Shown: one piece after another, positions 1 through 8,840 of the stretch
Layout: every line of letters begins with the position of its first letter
How positions within the stretch are numbered: the stretch's first letter is position 1
Assembly: GCA_965204215.1 (NCBI GenBank)
Contig: CBDBDZ010000014.1
Location: 124,001-188,000 of the forward strand
DNA from: CBDBDZ01 sp965204215
GTDB lineage: Bacteria > Pseudomonadota > Gammaproteobacteria > Pseudomonadales > GM7GCV1
Reading direction: 5' to 3'
Length of the DNA: 64,000 nt
The notes under the pieces: model-generated
The model's input: the letters and a program-made list of their open reading frames with translations, nothing else
The model's database searches: none
Told to the model about the DNA's origin: nothing
Program-made: the position numbers and the translations under genes

Positions 1-1
1 G

Positions 2-75
2 GGTGGCTGACGGGATTTGAACCCGCGACCACTGGAATCACAATCCAGCGCTCTACCAACTGAGCTACAGCCACC
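2..75 (-). tRNA. tRNA-His (GTG)
   Basis: The reverse complement folds as a tRNA: acceptor GTGGCTG paired with CAGCCAC, a D arm with AGCTCAGTTGGTAGAGC, the anticodon stem-loop reading TTGTGAT (anticodon GTG), and a T arm with GGTTCAAATCC. The extra 5' G expected of tRNA-His is present. It is the last of three tRNAs transcribed leftwards; the 3' CCA is not complete inside the window. Confidence 0.95.
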
Positions 76-89
76 ATAGGAAGGAGTCA

Positions 90-166
90 TGGCGCGCCCG
101 CCAGGACTCGAACCTGGAACCTACGGCTTAGAAGGCCGTTGCTCTATCCAGTTGAGCTACAAGCGC
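90..166 (-). tRNA. tRNA-Arg (TCT)
   Basis: The reverse complement gives a full cloverleaf starting GCGCTTG and ending with an encoded GCCA. The anticodon loop CTTCTAA carries anticodon TCT, which decodes AGA and AGG arginine codons. It sits between tRNA-Pro and tRNA-His, 14 bases from the latter, and is probably processed from one shared transcript. Confidence 0.95.
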
Positions 167-190
167 AAGTCAACAACATTATTATTAAAC

Positions 191-267
191 TGGTCGGGGT
201 AGAGAGATTCGAACTCCCGACATCCTGCTCCCAAAGCAGGCGCGCTACCAGACTGCGCTATACCCCG
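191..267 (-). tRNA. tRNA-Pro (TGG)
   Basis: The reverse complement starts CGGGGTA, has anticodon TGG in the loop TTTGGGA, a T arm with GAGTTCGAATC, and an encoded CCA. It is the first tRNA downstream of the leftward promoter at 283-311, so it heads a Pro-Arg-His tRNA operon. Confidence 0.95.
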
Positions 268-282
268 GAAATCAAAGGGCGC

Positions 283-311
283 ATAATACTGTCACTTAAA
301 GAATCTGTCTA
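283..311 (-). promoter_or_regulatory. Sigma-70 promoter of the tRNA operon
   Basis: On the minus strand TAGACA (306-311) is followed, after a 17-base spacer, by TATTAT (283-288), a near-consensus sigma-70 promoter. The -10 is followed by a GC-rich discriminator, GCGCCC, typical of stable-RNA promoters under stringent control. The position just upstream of tRNA-Pro supports the call; the transcription start is inferred. Confidence 0.65.
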
Positions 312-332
312 GCCCCAACTTGCTGAAATAGG

Positions 333-338
333 TATAAT
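333..338 (+). promoter_or_regulatory. Possible -10 element for ispG
   Basis: A perfect TATAAT lies 28 bases upstream of the ispG ATG. No good -35 hexamer is seen at the right distance, so this is only a candidate start region for the rightward ispG-hisS transcript. Confidence 0.35.
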
Positions 339-366
339 AACACGTCTTTATCTCAAACAGCTCACT

Positions 367-1491
367 ATGAACTTTGAATCACCCATTGTGCGCCGCCGCT
401 CTAACCAAATTATGGTCGGCAATGTTCCTGTAGGTGGCGATGCCCCTATTGCGGTACAAAGTATGACCAATACTGAAACAACCGATATTGATGCAACTGT
501 CGCTCAAATTAATGCAATGGTTGATGTGGGGGCAGATATTGTCAGGGTGTCAACGCCCACTATAGAAGCAGCAGAAGCTTTGGCTGAAATACGCAATCAA
601 GTAACAGTGCCATTAGTTGCCGATATCCACTTTGATTACAAAATTGCTCTGAAAGTTGCCGATTGTGGGGCAGACTGTTTACGTATTAACCCTGGCAACA
701 TAGGTAGAGAAGATAGAGTCAGGCAGGTGGTGGATAGAGCCAAAGACAAAAATATCCCTATTCGCATTGGTGTTAATGCAGGTTCCTTAGAAAAAGATTT
801 GCAAAAGAAATATGGCGAACCTACAGCTGAAGCCCTGGTAGAGTCAGCTATGCGTCATATCGATATTTTGGACAAACTGGATTTTCCCAATTTTAAACTC
901 AGCCTAAAGGCATCCGAAGTCTTTATGACCGTTGATGCATATCGACTAATTGCCAGTAAAATTGATCAACCACTGCATTTGGGTATTACCGAAGCTGGTA
1001 GCTTTCGCACAGGCACTGTTAAATCATCAGTAGGTTTAGGTTTATTATTAATGGATGGTATAGGAGACACATTGCGCATTTCTTTGGCAGCAGACCCAGT
1101 AGAAGAAGTACGTGTAGGCTGGGATTTGCTTAAAAGCCTTAAATTGCGTAACAAAGGTGTTAACTTAATTGCCTGCCCGAGTTGCTCCAGACAAAATTTT
1201 GACGTGATAAAAACTGTCAACGAATTGGAAATGCGCCTTGATGATATTAAAACCCCAATTGATGTTGCAGTAATTGGCTGTTATGTCAACGGACCTGGTG
1301 AGTCAAAAGTAGTGGATGTCGGCTTAACTGGTGCTGCATATGAGCACCTTGTCTACCAGGATGGCAAGCCCAGCAAAAAAATTGCGACGGAAAATATCGT
1401 TGATGATCTGGAAGCTATGATAAGGGCAAAGGTTGCGAAAAAGGAATTAGAGAAAGCGAATATCATTGCCAGCCAAGCCGCTGGATTATAA
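367..1491 (+). CDS. ispG: 4-hydroxy-3-methylbut-2-enyl-diphosphate synthase
   Basis: IspG (GcpE) carries out the penultimate step of the methylerythritol phosphate route, reductively opening MEcPP to HMBPP with a [4Fe-4S] cluster; it acts in the cytosol. The 374-residue product has the usual bacterial length. An N-terminal TIM-barrel half opens with SPIVRRRSNQIMVGNVPVGG and carries SMTNTETTD. The C-terminal half keeps the cluster ligands CPSC near residues 270-273 and GCYVNGPGE near 304-312, where the glutamate is the fourth ligand. The stop overlaps no gene: hisS starts one base later, so the two are surely co-transcribed. In many gammaproteobacteria ispG also sits beside hisS. Confidence 0.98.
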   Translation: MNFESPIVRRRSNQIMVGNVPVGGDAPIAVQSMTNTETTDIDATVAQINAMVDVGADIVRVSTPTIEAAEALAEIRNQVTVPLVADIHFDYKIALKVADCGADCLRINPGNIGREDRVRQVVDRAKDKNIPIRIGVNAGSLEKDLQKKYGEPTAEALVESAMRHIDILDKLDFPNFKLSLKASEVFMTVDAYRLIASKIDQPLHLGITEAGSFRTGTVKSSVGLGLLLMDGIGDTLRISLAADPVEEVRVGWDLLKSLKLRNKGVNLIACPSCSRQNFDVIKTVNELEMRLDDIKTPIDVAVIGCYVNGPGESKVVDVGLTGAAYEHLVYQDGKPSKKIATENIVDDLEAMIRAKVAKKELEKANIIASQAAGL

Positions 1492-1492
1492 T

Positions 1493-2803
1493 ATGAGCGA
1501 TAACATTCAATCAATAAGAGGGATGAATGACTTATTGCCTGGCGATTCAGCACGCTGGCAGTGGGTTGAGGGCAGAATTATTGATGTAATGCAGCGTTAT
1601 GGTTATAAGCAGATTCGTTTTCCTATAGCGGAAAAAACAGAGTTGTTTTGTCGTTCTATTGGCGAAGTTACCGATATTGTCGAAAAGGAAATGTACACCT
1701 TTAATGACCGTAGTGGAGAGTCGATAACACTGCGCCCAGAGGGCACAGCAGGTTGCGTGCGCGCAGCAATGCAGCACAATTTACTGGAAACGCCTCAGCG
1801 TCTCTGGTATCAAGGGCCAATGTTTCGCTATGAACGCCCACAAAAGGGAAGGTCGCGGCAATTTCATCAATTTGGTGTTGAGATATTCGGCTTGGAAGGT
1901 CCTGATATTGACGCCGAATTAATTGCCATGACAGCACAGTTCTGGCATGAATTGGGGGTCAGTGATGCATTGACGTTACAGTTGAATTCATTGGGTACAG
2001 CTACATCACGAGCGGCGCATCGTAGTGCGTTAGTTGCGTTTTTCAACAATCATATTAACGAACTTGATGATGATAGTAAGCGCAGACTAACTGGTAATCC
2101 CCTACGTATATTGGACTCTAAAAATGTTAATACACAAGCTATTGCGTCTAATGCACCACAATTGATAGATTATTTAAGCGATGAAGAGCTAGTACATTTT
2201 AAACAACTTCAAAAATTGTTAACGGCTCTAAATGTCAATTTTCAAATTAATCCACGCTTGGTTCGGGGTTTAGATTATTATACCCACACAGTATTTGAGT
2301 GGGTAACCAACCAACTCGGCGCGCAAGGAACAGTGCTGGGCGGTGGTCGGTACAATGGTTTGGTGCAGCAACTTGGGTCTAAAAAGCCTGTTGCAGGATT
2401 GGGTTTTGGTATGGGTATTGAACGGCTGGTATTGCTGGTTGAAGCCTGTAATTCAGACGATCTAAACAATGTACCGACACTTGATGCTTATTTTATTATT
2501 GAAGATATTGCTAAAACTCAAGGCATGCAACTAGCTCAAACTCTTAGGCAACAAACCACTATTCAACTGCAAACTCACTGCGGAGGGGGCAGTATTAAAA
2601 GTCAAATGAAAAAAGCGGATAAAAGTATGGCAAAGTTTGCGTTGATTCTTGGTCAAAATGAAGTCACTAACAGTACTGTAACGATTAAGCCACTACGTGC
2701 AGAAATGACTTCTTCTTTACCGCAGCAAATACAAATGAGCGAAGAAGAATTAATACAATTCTTTAAGGAAACCCTGATAAGTCCTGCTGGTGTAGCGAAG
2801 TAA
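1493..2803 (+). CDS. hisS: Histidyl-tRNA synthetase
   Basis: Class II aminoacyl-tRNA synthetase that charges tRNA-His in the cytosol. I take the ATG at 1493 (protein starts MSDNIQSIRGMNDLLPGDS), two bases after the ispG stop, over an in-frame ATG at 1466 that would overlap ispG and add nine atypical residues; this gives 436 residues. Class II motif 2 is seen as FRYERPQKGRSRQFHQFG near residues 110-128, the HisRS-specific motif LVRGLDYYTHTVFEW near 255-269, and motif 3 GFGMGIERLVLL near 303-314. A C-terminal anticodon-binding domain follows. Confidence 0.98.
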   Translation: MSDNIQSIRGMNDLLPGDSARWQWVEGRIIDVMQRYGYKQIRFPIAEKTELFCRSIGEVTDIVEKEMYTFNDRSGESITLRPEGTAGCVRAAMQHNLLETPQRLWYQGPMFRYERPQKGRSRQFHQFGVEIFGLEGPDIDAELIAMTAQFWHELGVSDALTLQLNSLGTATSRAAHRSALVAFFNNHINELDDDSKRRLTGNPLRILDSKNVNTQAIASNAPQLIDYLSDEELVHFKQLQKLLTALNVNFQINPRLVRGLDYYTHTVFEWVTNQLGAQGTVLGGGRYNGLVQQLGSKKPVAGLGFGMGIERLVLLVEACNSDDLNNVPTLDAYFIIEDIAKTQGMQLAQTLRQQTTIQLQTHCGGGSIKSQMKKADKSMAKFALILGQNEVTNSTVTIKPLRAEMTSSLPQQIQMSEEELIQFFKETLISPAGVAK

Positions 2804-2839
2804 ACCGGATTAAAAAAACGATTAATTCATACTTTTACC

Positions 2840-3967
2840 ATGCTACCTGATTTTAAATTGGAAACTTATTTTTCTAAATGGGAGTTTAGTGCGCGTTATC
2901 ATCTTACTGCATCAGATGCCCAAAGTATTTCACTGCGTGACTTACTGGCAATAGCGACCGATGAGGAACGCGAAGAATTTGAAGGTATGTGGCTGGGCTA
3001 TACTGAAACCTATGGGGCTTTTGATTTGCGTGAAGTTATAGCCACCACCTACAGCAGCCAAAGCCCTGAAAATATTTTATGTTTTGCTGGCGCAAGCGAA
3101 GCCATTTTTGCTGCCAATGCGATTATTTTAGACAAAGATAGCCATGCCATTGTGGTTACTCCCAATTATCAATCACATGAAACGCTGCCAGTCACTATTT
3201 GCGAAGCAACAGGTGTCCCGTTGGAGGCGAATGATAATTGGTCGCTGGATATTGATAGAATTGCAGCTGCTATAAAATCCAATACCAAATTAGTGACTAT
3301 CAATTTTCCGCACAACCCAACAGGGGCCATATTACCGTTAGATAGCTACCACGCATTAATAGCACTGTGTCGTAAGTATGGTATTTATATTTTACACGAT
3401 GAAATTTTTAATGGGCTAGGCCCTACAGGTGTCAAGCACCTACCCTTTGTAGCTGATTTGTATGAGCGCGGTTTATCACTCAATGTTATGTCTAAATCTT
3501 ATGGCTTGCCTGGACTTAGACTTGGTTGGGTTGCCAGCCAGGATAAAGTCATATTATCGAAAATGGAGCGTTTAAAACACTACCTATCCATTTGCAATTC
3601 AGGTCCCAGTGAGCGTTTAGCTAAAATAGCATTACGTTACCGCAAACAATTATTGGATAGAAATTGTGCTATTGTTGATGAGAACCTGGCAAAGTGGGAT
3701 GCATTTTTTGCAAACTACCCCAACCTGTTTGAATGGCAAAGACCTGATGGTTCTTGTACTGCATTTCCTAAATACCTGGGCGCTGAAGGCGTTGAAGTCT
3801 TTTGTAAATCTTTAGTTGAGGAAAGTGGTGTATTATTTTTGCCAGGTAGCATTTACTCCTCTACACTGACACCAACTCCTACTGATCGGTTTCGCCTAAG
3901 CTTTGGTCGTGAAAATTTAGATGATGGGTTACAAGCATTACACCAACATATCTTAAAATTTTTATGA
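2840..3967 (+). CDS. PLP-dependent class I/II aminotransferase
   Basis: A 375-residue fold-type I pyridoxal-phosphate enzyme. Seen: the substrate-loop motif NFPHNPTGA near residue 155, the cofactor aspartate in HDEIFNG near 186, and the Schiff-base lysine in SKSYGLPGLRLGW near 219. It resembles the smaller aminotransferase/C-S lyase-like branch rather than AspC proper; the substrate cannot be told from sequence. It starts 36 bases after hisS and overlaps the next gene by four bases (ATGA), so it is probably translated together with the downstream lipoprotein gene. Confidence 0.85.
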   Translation: MLPDFKLETYFSKWEFSARYHLTASDAQSISLRDLLAIATDEEREEFEGMWLGYTETYGAFDLREVIATTYSSQSPENILCFAGASEAIFAANAIILDKDSHAIVVTPNYQSHETLPVTICEATGVPLEANDNWSLDIDRIAAAIKSNTKLVTINFPHNPTGAILPLDSYHALIALCRKYGIYILHDEIFNGLGPTGVKHLPFVADLYERGLSLNVMSKSYGLPGLRLGWVASQDKVILSKMERLKHYLSICNSGPSERLAKIALRYRKQLLDRNCAIVDENLAKWDAFFANYPNLFEWQRPDGSCTAFPKYLGAEGVEVFCKSLVEESGVLFLPGSIYSSTLTPTPTDRFRLSFGRENLDDGLQALHQHILKFL

Positions 3968-5238
3968 AAACTCCTGCTTATTTTTTGATTGCCCTGCTAT
4001 TGGTAGCCTGCGGTAAATTCAAGCAAACTGAACCCACAGAGGCTACCGAAAGCCTTCACCAATTATGGGACGAATACTATGCAACCATTGAAGAAGTCAG
4101 GCAGGAATTTATCAGCAGCGATGTATTTGACATTGACGATGCTCACCGCGCAGGAGCTTACGATTTATTGCAATCGTTTATCGCCTCTAATACGGCGCGT
4201 ACCATGCAAGCGGATATATACAATCCACACATAGGCATTATGCTTTCACCGAGTATTCGATTGGGTATTGATAATCCCGACACATTTTACCGCAATACTT
4301 TTGTTGGCAACCCTACGGGCGATTGGGTTTATCGAATTTGGGGCAATCGCGGCAATACGGCCGACTGGTTACTGGAATTATTCGATAGTGCCAATCCTAA
4401 AGGGGCGATTAGCGTTTTTGAAGATGAAGATTTAATCACGGATGGAAATGGTAATTATGAAGTGTTTTTAAGTGCTGAGAAAATGGGCGTTAACTGGATG
4501 CAGCTAAAACCAACCAATGGGCAGCTTAATCTGATTATTCGCGATAGCTACAGCAATTGGGAAGCGGAAAAAGGCAGCACCGTTTTTATTGAACGCTTGG
4601 GCAGTGCGGGTATTCCTTCAGCTAATCCACATGAATCGCAGTTATTAACGCCACTAAAAACAGCGTTGGGCGTGCTAAAAAGACAAGGCAGATTTTGGGT
4701 CGATTTTGCTAAAAAATTACAATTGTTAGGACATAACAACTTTTCAAAATTTAAAGCTACCGAATCATTGGGTATTATTTCACAATACTATGGCGTCGGT
4801 TATTTCAGCTTAGAAGATGACGAGGCGTTGGTATTTAAACTACCGGAAGTTAATGCGGGTTATTGCGGGACACATATCAGCAATTTTTGGGCATCGGCAC
4901 CCGATTGGGTCAATCGACAAGTAAGTCTGTCATGGTGCCGCAATGGTCAAGGGCAAGCCTACAAAGCCAAAGACGGCATGTATTATTTTGTCGTATCGTC
5001 GCGCGACGCAGGTATTCAAAACTGGATGGATACCGCAGGCTTAACCCAAGGGTTAGTGATATTGCGCATTCAAAGCCCCTATGAAGATATTAATTTAAAA
5101 CCCCAAGGGCAACTAATTAAATTAGCCGATTTAGACCAGTATATTCCACAAGATATGCCGCGTTGGGATGCAAAGCGCAGAAAGCAACAAATCAAAATGC
5201 GTCAAAACCATGTAAGACAGCGTTATCAAACCTATTAA
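3964..5238 (+). CDS. Predicted lipoprotein, possibly DUF1214-like
   Basis: A 424-residue protein with a short hydrophobic signal and a lipobox LLVAC (Cys16), so it should be lipid-anchored in the cell envelope. The start overlaps the stop of the aminotransferase gene (ATGA). The middle and end (GNPTGDWVYRIWGNRGNTAD, and YYFVVSSRDAGIQNWMDTAG near residue 340-360) recall proteins with DUF1214-type folds, but I cannot assign a function. It ends 20 bases from the convergent ribH stop. Confidence 0.75.
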   Translation: MKTPAYFLIALLLVACGKFKQTEPTEATESLHQLWDEYYATIEEVRQEFISSDVFDIDDAHRAGAYDLLQSFIASNTARTMQADIYNPHIGIMLSPSIRLGIDNPDTFYRNTFVGNPTGDWVYRIWGNRGNTADWLLELFDSANPKGAISVFEDEDLITDGNGNYEVFLSAEKMGVNWMQLKPTNGQLNLIIRDSYSNWEAEKGSTVFIERLGSAGIPSANPHESQLLTPLKTALGVLKRQGRFWVDFAKKLQLLGHNNFSKFKATESLGIISQYYGVGYFSLEDDEALVFKLPEVNAGYCGTHISNFWASAPDWVNRQVSLSWCRNGQGQAYKAKDGMYYFVVSSRDAGIQNWMDTAGLTQGLVILRIQSPYEDINLKPQGQLIKLADLDQYIPQDMPRWDAKRRKQQIKMRQNHVRQRYQTY

Positions 5239-5258
5239 CCCAGATTGAGACTTGATGC

Positions 5259-5741
5259 CTAAGAAGATTTTTGTATCTTTGCCAACAAACTCACCATTTC
5301 TAGCGCTGTATTGGTAGCTTCAAAACCTTTGTTGCCAGCATTATCTTCGCAGCGTTCCATGGCTTGTTTAACATTATCGACTGTCAACACACCAAAAGTG
5401 ATGGGTAAATGATATTGACGTTGCACTTGTCCAAGACCTGTTGTACATTCGCTGCAAACGTATTCAAAATGTGGCGTTCCACCGCGAATGACACAACCCA
5501 AGGCAATAATGGCGGCATAGTTGCCAGTAGCCGCCAGGGTTTGGGCGGCTATGGGTAGCTCCATTGCGCCTGGTACTTTAATAAGTGTAATGCAATTTTC
5601 ATTTATATTAGATTGCTTAAAGGCTTTTAGTGCACCACTGACCAGGTTGTCGGTAACAAAGCTATTCCATTTGGTAGTGAGAACGGCAAATTGCTTTGTA
5701 TTACCGCTGATAGCTTCGGCTTGAGATTCGATTATTTTCAT
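5259..5741 (-). CDS. ribH: 6,7-dimethyl-8-ribityllumazine synthase
   Basis: Lumazine synthase makes the direct precursor of riboflavin from 5-amino-6-ribitylaminouracil and dihydroxybutanone phosphate, usually as a cytosolic 60-mer or decamer. The 160-residue length is normal. Conserved stretches are seen: VPGAMELP at 56-63, GGTPHFEYVC at 87-96 with the catalytic His91, and PITFGVLTVDNVKQAMER. The usual glutamate of GETPHF is glycine here. No rib gene lies nearby; it stands alone 94 bases downstream of the MttB/FAD-oxidase operon, and could be an extra or an isolated copy. Confidence 0.93.
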   Translation of the reverse strand: MKIIESQAEAISGNTKQFAVLTTKWNSFVTDNLVSGALKAFKQSNINENCITLIKVPGAMELPIAAQTLAATGNYAAIIALGCVIRGGTPHFEYVCSECTTGLGQVQRQYHLPITFGVLTVDNVKQAMERCEDNAGNKGFEATNTALEMVSLLAKIQKSS

Positions 5742-5835
5742 ATAAGAATTTTTGGAGCTAATAGTAGTGTACCTAATGAAATGTTACGTTAAAGCACGGA
5801 CACCTGACTGCTCGCCATTATAGCTTTAAAATTGA

Positions 5836-6582
5836 TTACAGAGAAGGTAAACTAAGTTTTGCCATACGTCCACCGTCCACTGCCCATACTTGCCCAGTAA
5901 CAAAATTCGATTCATCAGACAATAACCAACAAGTTAAGTTGGCAATATCCTCAGGTGTGCCTGTTCGGCCAAGAGGATGAATGGTTTTAAGATTTTGTTT
6001 GAACGCTGCAGGATTGGGCATGGACTCAATAAAATCATTGTTTAAATCGGTATCAATCCAACCTGGAGCAATAGCATTGCAACGAATGTTGTCAATGCCG
6101 TGGTCAATAGCAACGGCGCGCGTGAGTGCGTGCAGCCCACCTTTACTGGCGCAGTAAGCACTGTGTAAAGGGTTTGCGCCCAGCCCTTCAATGCTGCCGA
6201 TATTCACAATACTACCACTGGTTTGGATTAAGTAAGGCAATGCGTATTTTATTAATAGAAAGGGTGCAGTGAGGTTAATACTTAAATTAAGATTCCAGTC
6301 TTCCAGGCTAGTGTCTTGAATGGAGCGTTCAAACATCATGCCAGCGTTATTAACAAGGCCATCGAGTTGACCAAATGTATCATAGGTGCTTTTAATCAGC
6401 CTTTGACAGGCTTCGGGCTTGGATAAATCGGTTTGAATAAAATGGCCTGAATCGGATTCAGAACGCTGCCCTACAACTACCTGTGCACCGCGTTGAATTA
6501 GCGTTTGAGTAATGGCAGCGCCAATACCGCTACTGCCGCCGCTAACGATAAAAACTTTATTAGTAAACGGCTTTGCCACCAT
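5836..6582 (-). CDS. SDR family oxidoreductase (last gene of the catabolic operon)
   Basis: Classical short-chain dehydrogenase/reductase of 248 residues. Seen: the cofactor motif SGGSSGIG at 14-21, NNAG in the middle, a catalytic serine in IGSIEG, and YCASK (Tyr and Lys of the tetrad). The C-terminal VTGQVWAVDGG is typical of the FabG-like branch. Its start overlaps the end of the preceding SDR gene by 23 bases, so translation is coupled. Substrate unknown; by context it oxidises or reduces an alcohol or keto intermediate of the operon's pathway. Confidence 0.88.
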   Translation of the reverse strand: MVAKPFTNKVFIVSGGSSGIGAAITQTLIQRGAQVVVGQRSESDSGHFIQTDLSKPEACQRLIKSTYDTFGQLDGLVNNAGMMFERSIQDTSLEDWNLNLSINLTAPFLLIKYALPYLIQTSGSIVNIGSIEGLGANPLHSAYCASKGGLHALTRAVAIDHGIDNIRCNAIAPGWIDTDLNNDFIESMPNPAAFKQNLKTIHPLGRTGTPEDIANLTCWLLSDESNFVTGQVWAVDGGRMAKLSLPSL

Positions 6583-7279
6583 TTACCTCCAGGGTTGTAC
6601 CTGTGATATAACGCGATTCGTTTGAGGCTAAAAAAGCTACAACATCGGCAATGTCTTCAGCTTCGGCAATACGTCCAAGAGGAACCGTTTCACCCAGTTT
6701 GGCAACTGCGGTTTCGGGATTGAAACCACGTCTTTCAAAACCGCTGCGAAGCATAGCGGTGTTAACTTCATTAGGGCAAACTGCATTGGCTCGTATGCCT
6801 TGATGTGCATGGTCGCGGCCTAAACACTGTGTCAATGCAGCAACGGCAGCTTTTGATGTGCAATAAGCAATATGGTCAGGCCCAGGGTATAATCCCCAAC
6901 ATGAGGCGATATTGACAATCACTCCACCGCCTTGCTCACTCATAATAGCAACCGCGGAGCGGCATATTCGAAATACTGCATTGACGTTAACTTGCATGGA
7001 CAATTGCCAGTCATTGTCGCTGGTCTGTTGTATGTTGCCGCGGCAAATAATGCCTGCGTTATTGATAACAATATCTAAACCACCTGCTAAGTCAAATGCT
7101 TCTTCAACGAGCCGGTTACAAAAAGTATTGTCAGTTAAATCGCCAGTGATATTGTGGTGGGCATTGTCAACAGGCTTAATATCGCAAGCAATAATAGTCG
7201 CTCCCTGTTGCAAAAATTTATTGACAATGGCGGTTCCAATGCCTCCTGCTGCACCAGTGATAAGAATTCTAGCTGACAT
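6560..7279 (-). CDS. SDR family oxidoreductase
   Basis: A 239-residue classical SDR. I take the ATG at 7279 (MSARILITGAAGGIG), because the longer frame back to 7384 lies inside the upstream mttB-like gene and adds 35 unrelated residues. Seen: TGAAGGIG at 8-15, NNAG, a catalytic serine in NIASCWG, and YCTSK. It overlaps mttB-like by 11 bases and the next SDR by 23 bases, so all three should be made from one message. It is clearly distinct in sequence from its SDR neighbour, so the two probably act on different steps. Confidence 0.88.
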   Translation of the reverse strand: MSARILITGAAGGIGTAIVNKFLQQGATIIACDIKPVDNAHHNITGDLTDNTFCNRLVEEAFDLAGGLDIVINNAGIICRGNIQQTSDNDWQLSMQVNVNAVFRICRSAVAIMSEQGGGVIVNIASCWGLYPGPDHIAYCTSKAAVAALTQCLGRDHAHQGIRANAVCPNEVNTAMLRSGFERRGFNPETAVAKLGETVPLGRIAEAEDIADVVAFLASNESRYITGTTLEVNGGKAVY

Positions 7280-8816
7280 TGGCAGGAACCTCTTGCTCGC
7301 GTTTGGCAATGTATTCCAGCAATGCTTGATTGATGACAGGGTCAAGCTCTGGCTGTTGATATTGACTAAGCAACTTGCGCGCATAATTTTGAGCGCGCTC
7401 GGTAATTTCTATTGAGCCTTCGGATTCCCACTGTTCAATCGAATTATTATCAAACAGCCTGGGCATAAAATATGCGCTTTGGAAATGATCCTGAGTAAAT
7501 TGGTGGGCAAGGTAGTGTCCTCCAGGACCAATATCACTAACAGTGGCAACGGCTTCATCAAAGTTATCCCATTGCACGCCTTGAGCCATTCGATACGCCA
7601 TAGCGCATTGTTCGGCATCAACCACAAATTTGGACATGCAACAGTGCATACCGCCTTCATTCCAGCCAGCCGAGTGCCAAATATAGTTGGCGCCACTCAT
7701 CATTACGGCCATTAGGGTAGTAGCACTTTCATAGCCAGCTTGGGCATCAAAGGTTTTAGCCCCGCCCAAGGTGTTTGAAGTGCGCCATGGTACTTTGTAG
7801 AAGCGGGCCAATTGACCAATCATAAAATTCATTAACGATATTTCTGGCGTTCCTGCCATGGGCGCTCCTGATGCCATGGATACGGTACTCAAATAATGTC
7901 CGTAAATGGCAGGTGTTCCTTTACGAATTAATTGGGTATACGCCAGTGCCGACAAGGCCTCAGCATTAAGTTGTGCCACCGTTGCAGCTACATCGGCTGG
8001 GGTGTTAGCGCCGCCCAGGACAAAGGGAGAGCAAAGTACGGGCTGGTTATATTTGCCAAATTCGCGCATTGCACCCAACATAGATTCATCCCATACTAAT
8101 GGTGAATTGCCATTACAGTTTGCGGTAACAACAGGATGGGTATGCAAATGGTCTTCACCGAATAAAATTTTACACATATCTATAACATCGCTGGCATTTT
8201 CGCCAGTAGTAGACATGCCCATAAATGTTTTATCGGAATATGCCATTGAGGAATAAGTAATCCATAAGTGACGATGCCCTACGGGTTTATCCATAGGTTC
8301 ACAAATCACATGGGCACTGGAATGCAGAGCAGGGCTCATATGCGCCAACTTGTGAAAGGTTGCTAAATCCTCAACGGAACCCCATTTGCGCTCACCCTCT
8401 AAATTGCGGATAAAAGGTGCGCCAGTCATGGGCACAAAAATGGAACTGTTTTTGCCAATGGTGACATTTTTTTTGGGGTCGCGAGCATGGTAGGTAATGG
8501 TTTCGGGGATGCTGCTGATTAATTCCATTACCAGATTCCGGTCAATACGAACACGGTAACCGTCACTTTCAGGACCTATTGACGCACCAGCTTCACGCCA
8601 TTGCTCCAAAGCAATATCATCGCGAAAATCGACTCCTACATCTTCCAGTATTTTTAATGAGGCATTGTGAATTTTTAAAATTTGTTCCTCATTTAAGGCC
8701 TCAACGCAGGGAAGTCCCCGCTCTAAATGCGGCAACATGGGTTCAATCGCATTGGTGCGTAAATTGCGTCGGGCATTGCGACCACCGCGACGTTCTTTTC
8801 CCACAGCATCAGTCAT
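7269..8816 (-). CDS. MttB-family (trimethylamine methyltransferase-like) protein without pyrrolysine
   Basis: The 515-residue product belongs to the MttB superfamily (COG5598). True archaeal MttB uses pyrrolysine at an in-frame amber codon; none occurs here, so this is the non-Pyl type, whose characterised members demethylate quaternary amines such as glycine betaine, proline betaine or carnitine and pass the methyl to a corrinoid protein. Recognisable parts are RRNLRTNAIEPMLPHLERGL at the N-terminus, VGVDF, and the glycine-rich barrel core. No corrinoid protein gene is in the window. It starts 24 bases after the upstream FAD oxidase gene. The methyl donor and acceptor are not known; the quaternary-amine link is inference from the family. 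Confidence 0.85.
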   Translation of the reverse strand: MTDAVGKERRGGRNARRNLRTNAIEPMLPHLERGLPCVEALNEEQILKIHNASLKILEDVGVDFRDDIALEQWREAGASIGPESDGYRVRIDRNLVMELISSIPETITYHARDPKKNVTIGKNSSIFVPMTGAPFIRNLEGERKWGSVEDLATFHKLAHMSPALHSSAHVICEPMDKPVGHRHLWITYSSMAYSDKTFMGMSTTGENASDVIDMCKILFGEDHLHTHPVVTANCNGNSPLVWDESMLGAMREFGKYNQPVLCSPFVLGGANTPADVAATVAQLNAEALSALAYTQLIRKGTPAIYGHYLSTVSMASGAPMAGTPEISLMNFMIGQLARFYKVPWRTSNTLGGAKTFDAQAGYESATTLMAVMMSGANYIWHSAGWNEGGMHCCMSKFVVDAEQCAMAYRMAQGVQWDNFDEAVATVSDIGPGGHYLAHQFTQDHFQSAYFMPRLFDNNSIEQWESEGSIEITERAQNYARKLLSQYQQPELDPVINQALLEYIAKREQEVPANVS

Positions 8817-8840
8817 AATTTGGGTTTAATCTGGGTCAAT

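Noticed and set aside
5521..5724. Open frame opposite to ribH
   Set aside because: It is a mirror of the ribH coding strand, with no start signal and no family pattern; the same holds for other long frames opposite to ggt, topA, proA and the aldehyde dehydrogenases.
7269..7271. TAG at the end of the mttB-like gene as a pyrrolysine codon
   Set aside because: It comes after a full-length 515-residue protein and the next gene starts 11 bases before; in Pyl-dependent MttB the amber lies in mid-frame. No pyl genes are seen.
7280..7384. Longer N-terminus for the second SDR
   Set aside because: It lies wholly inside the mttB-like coding sequence and precedes the SDR nucleotide-binding motif with unrelated residues; the ATG at 7279 fits the family.
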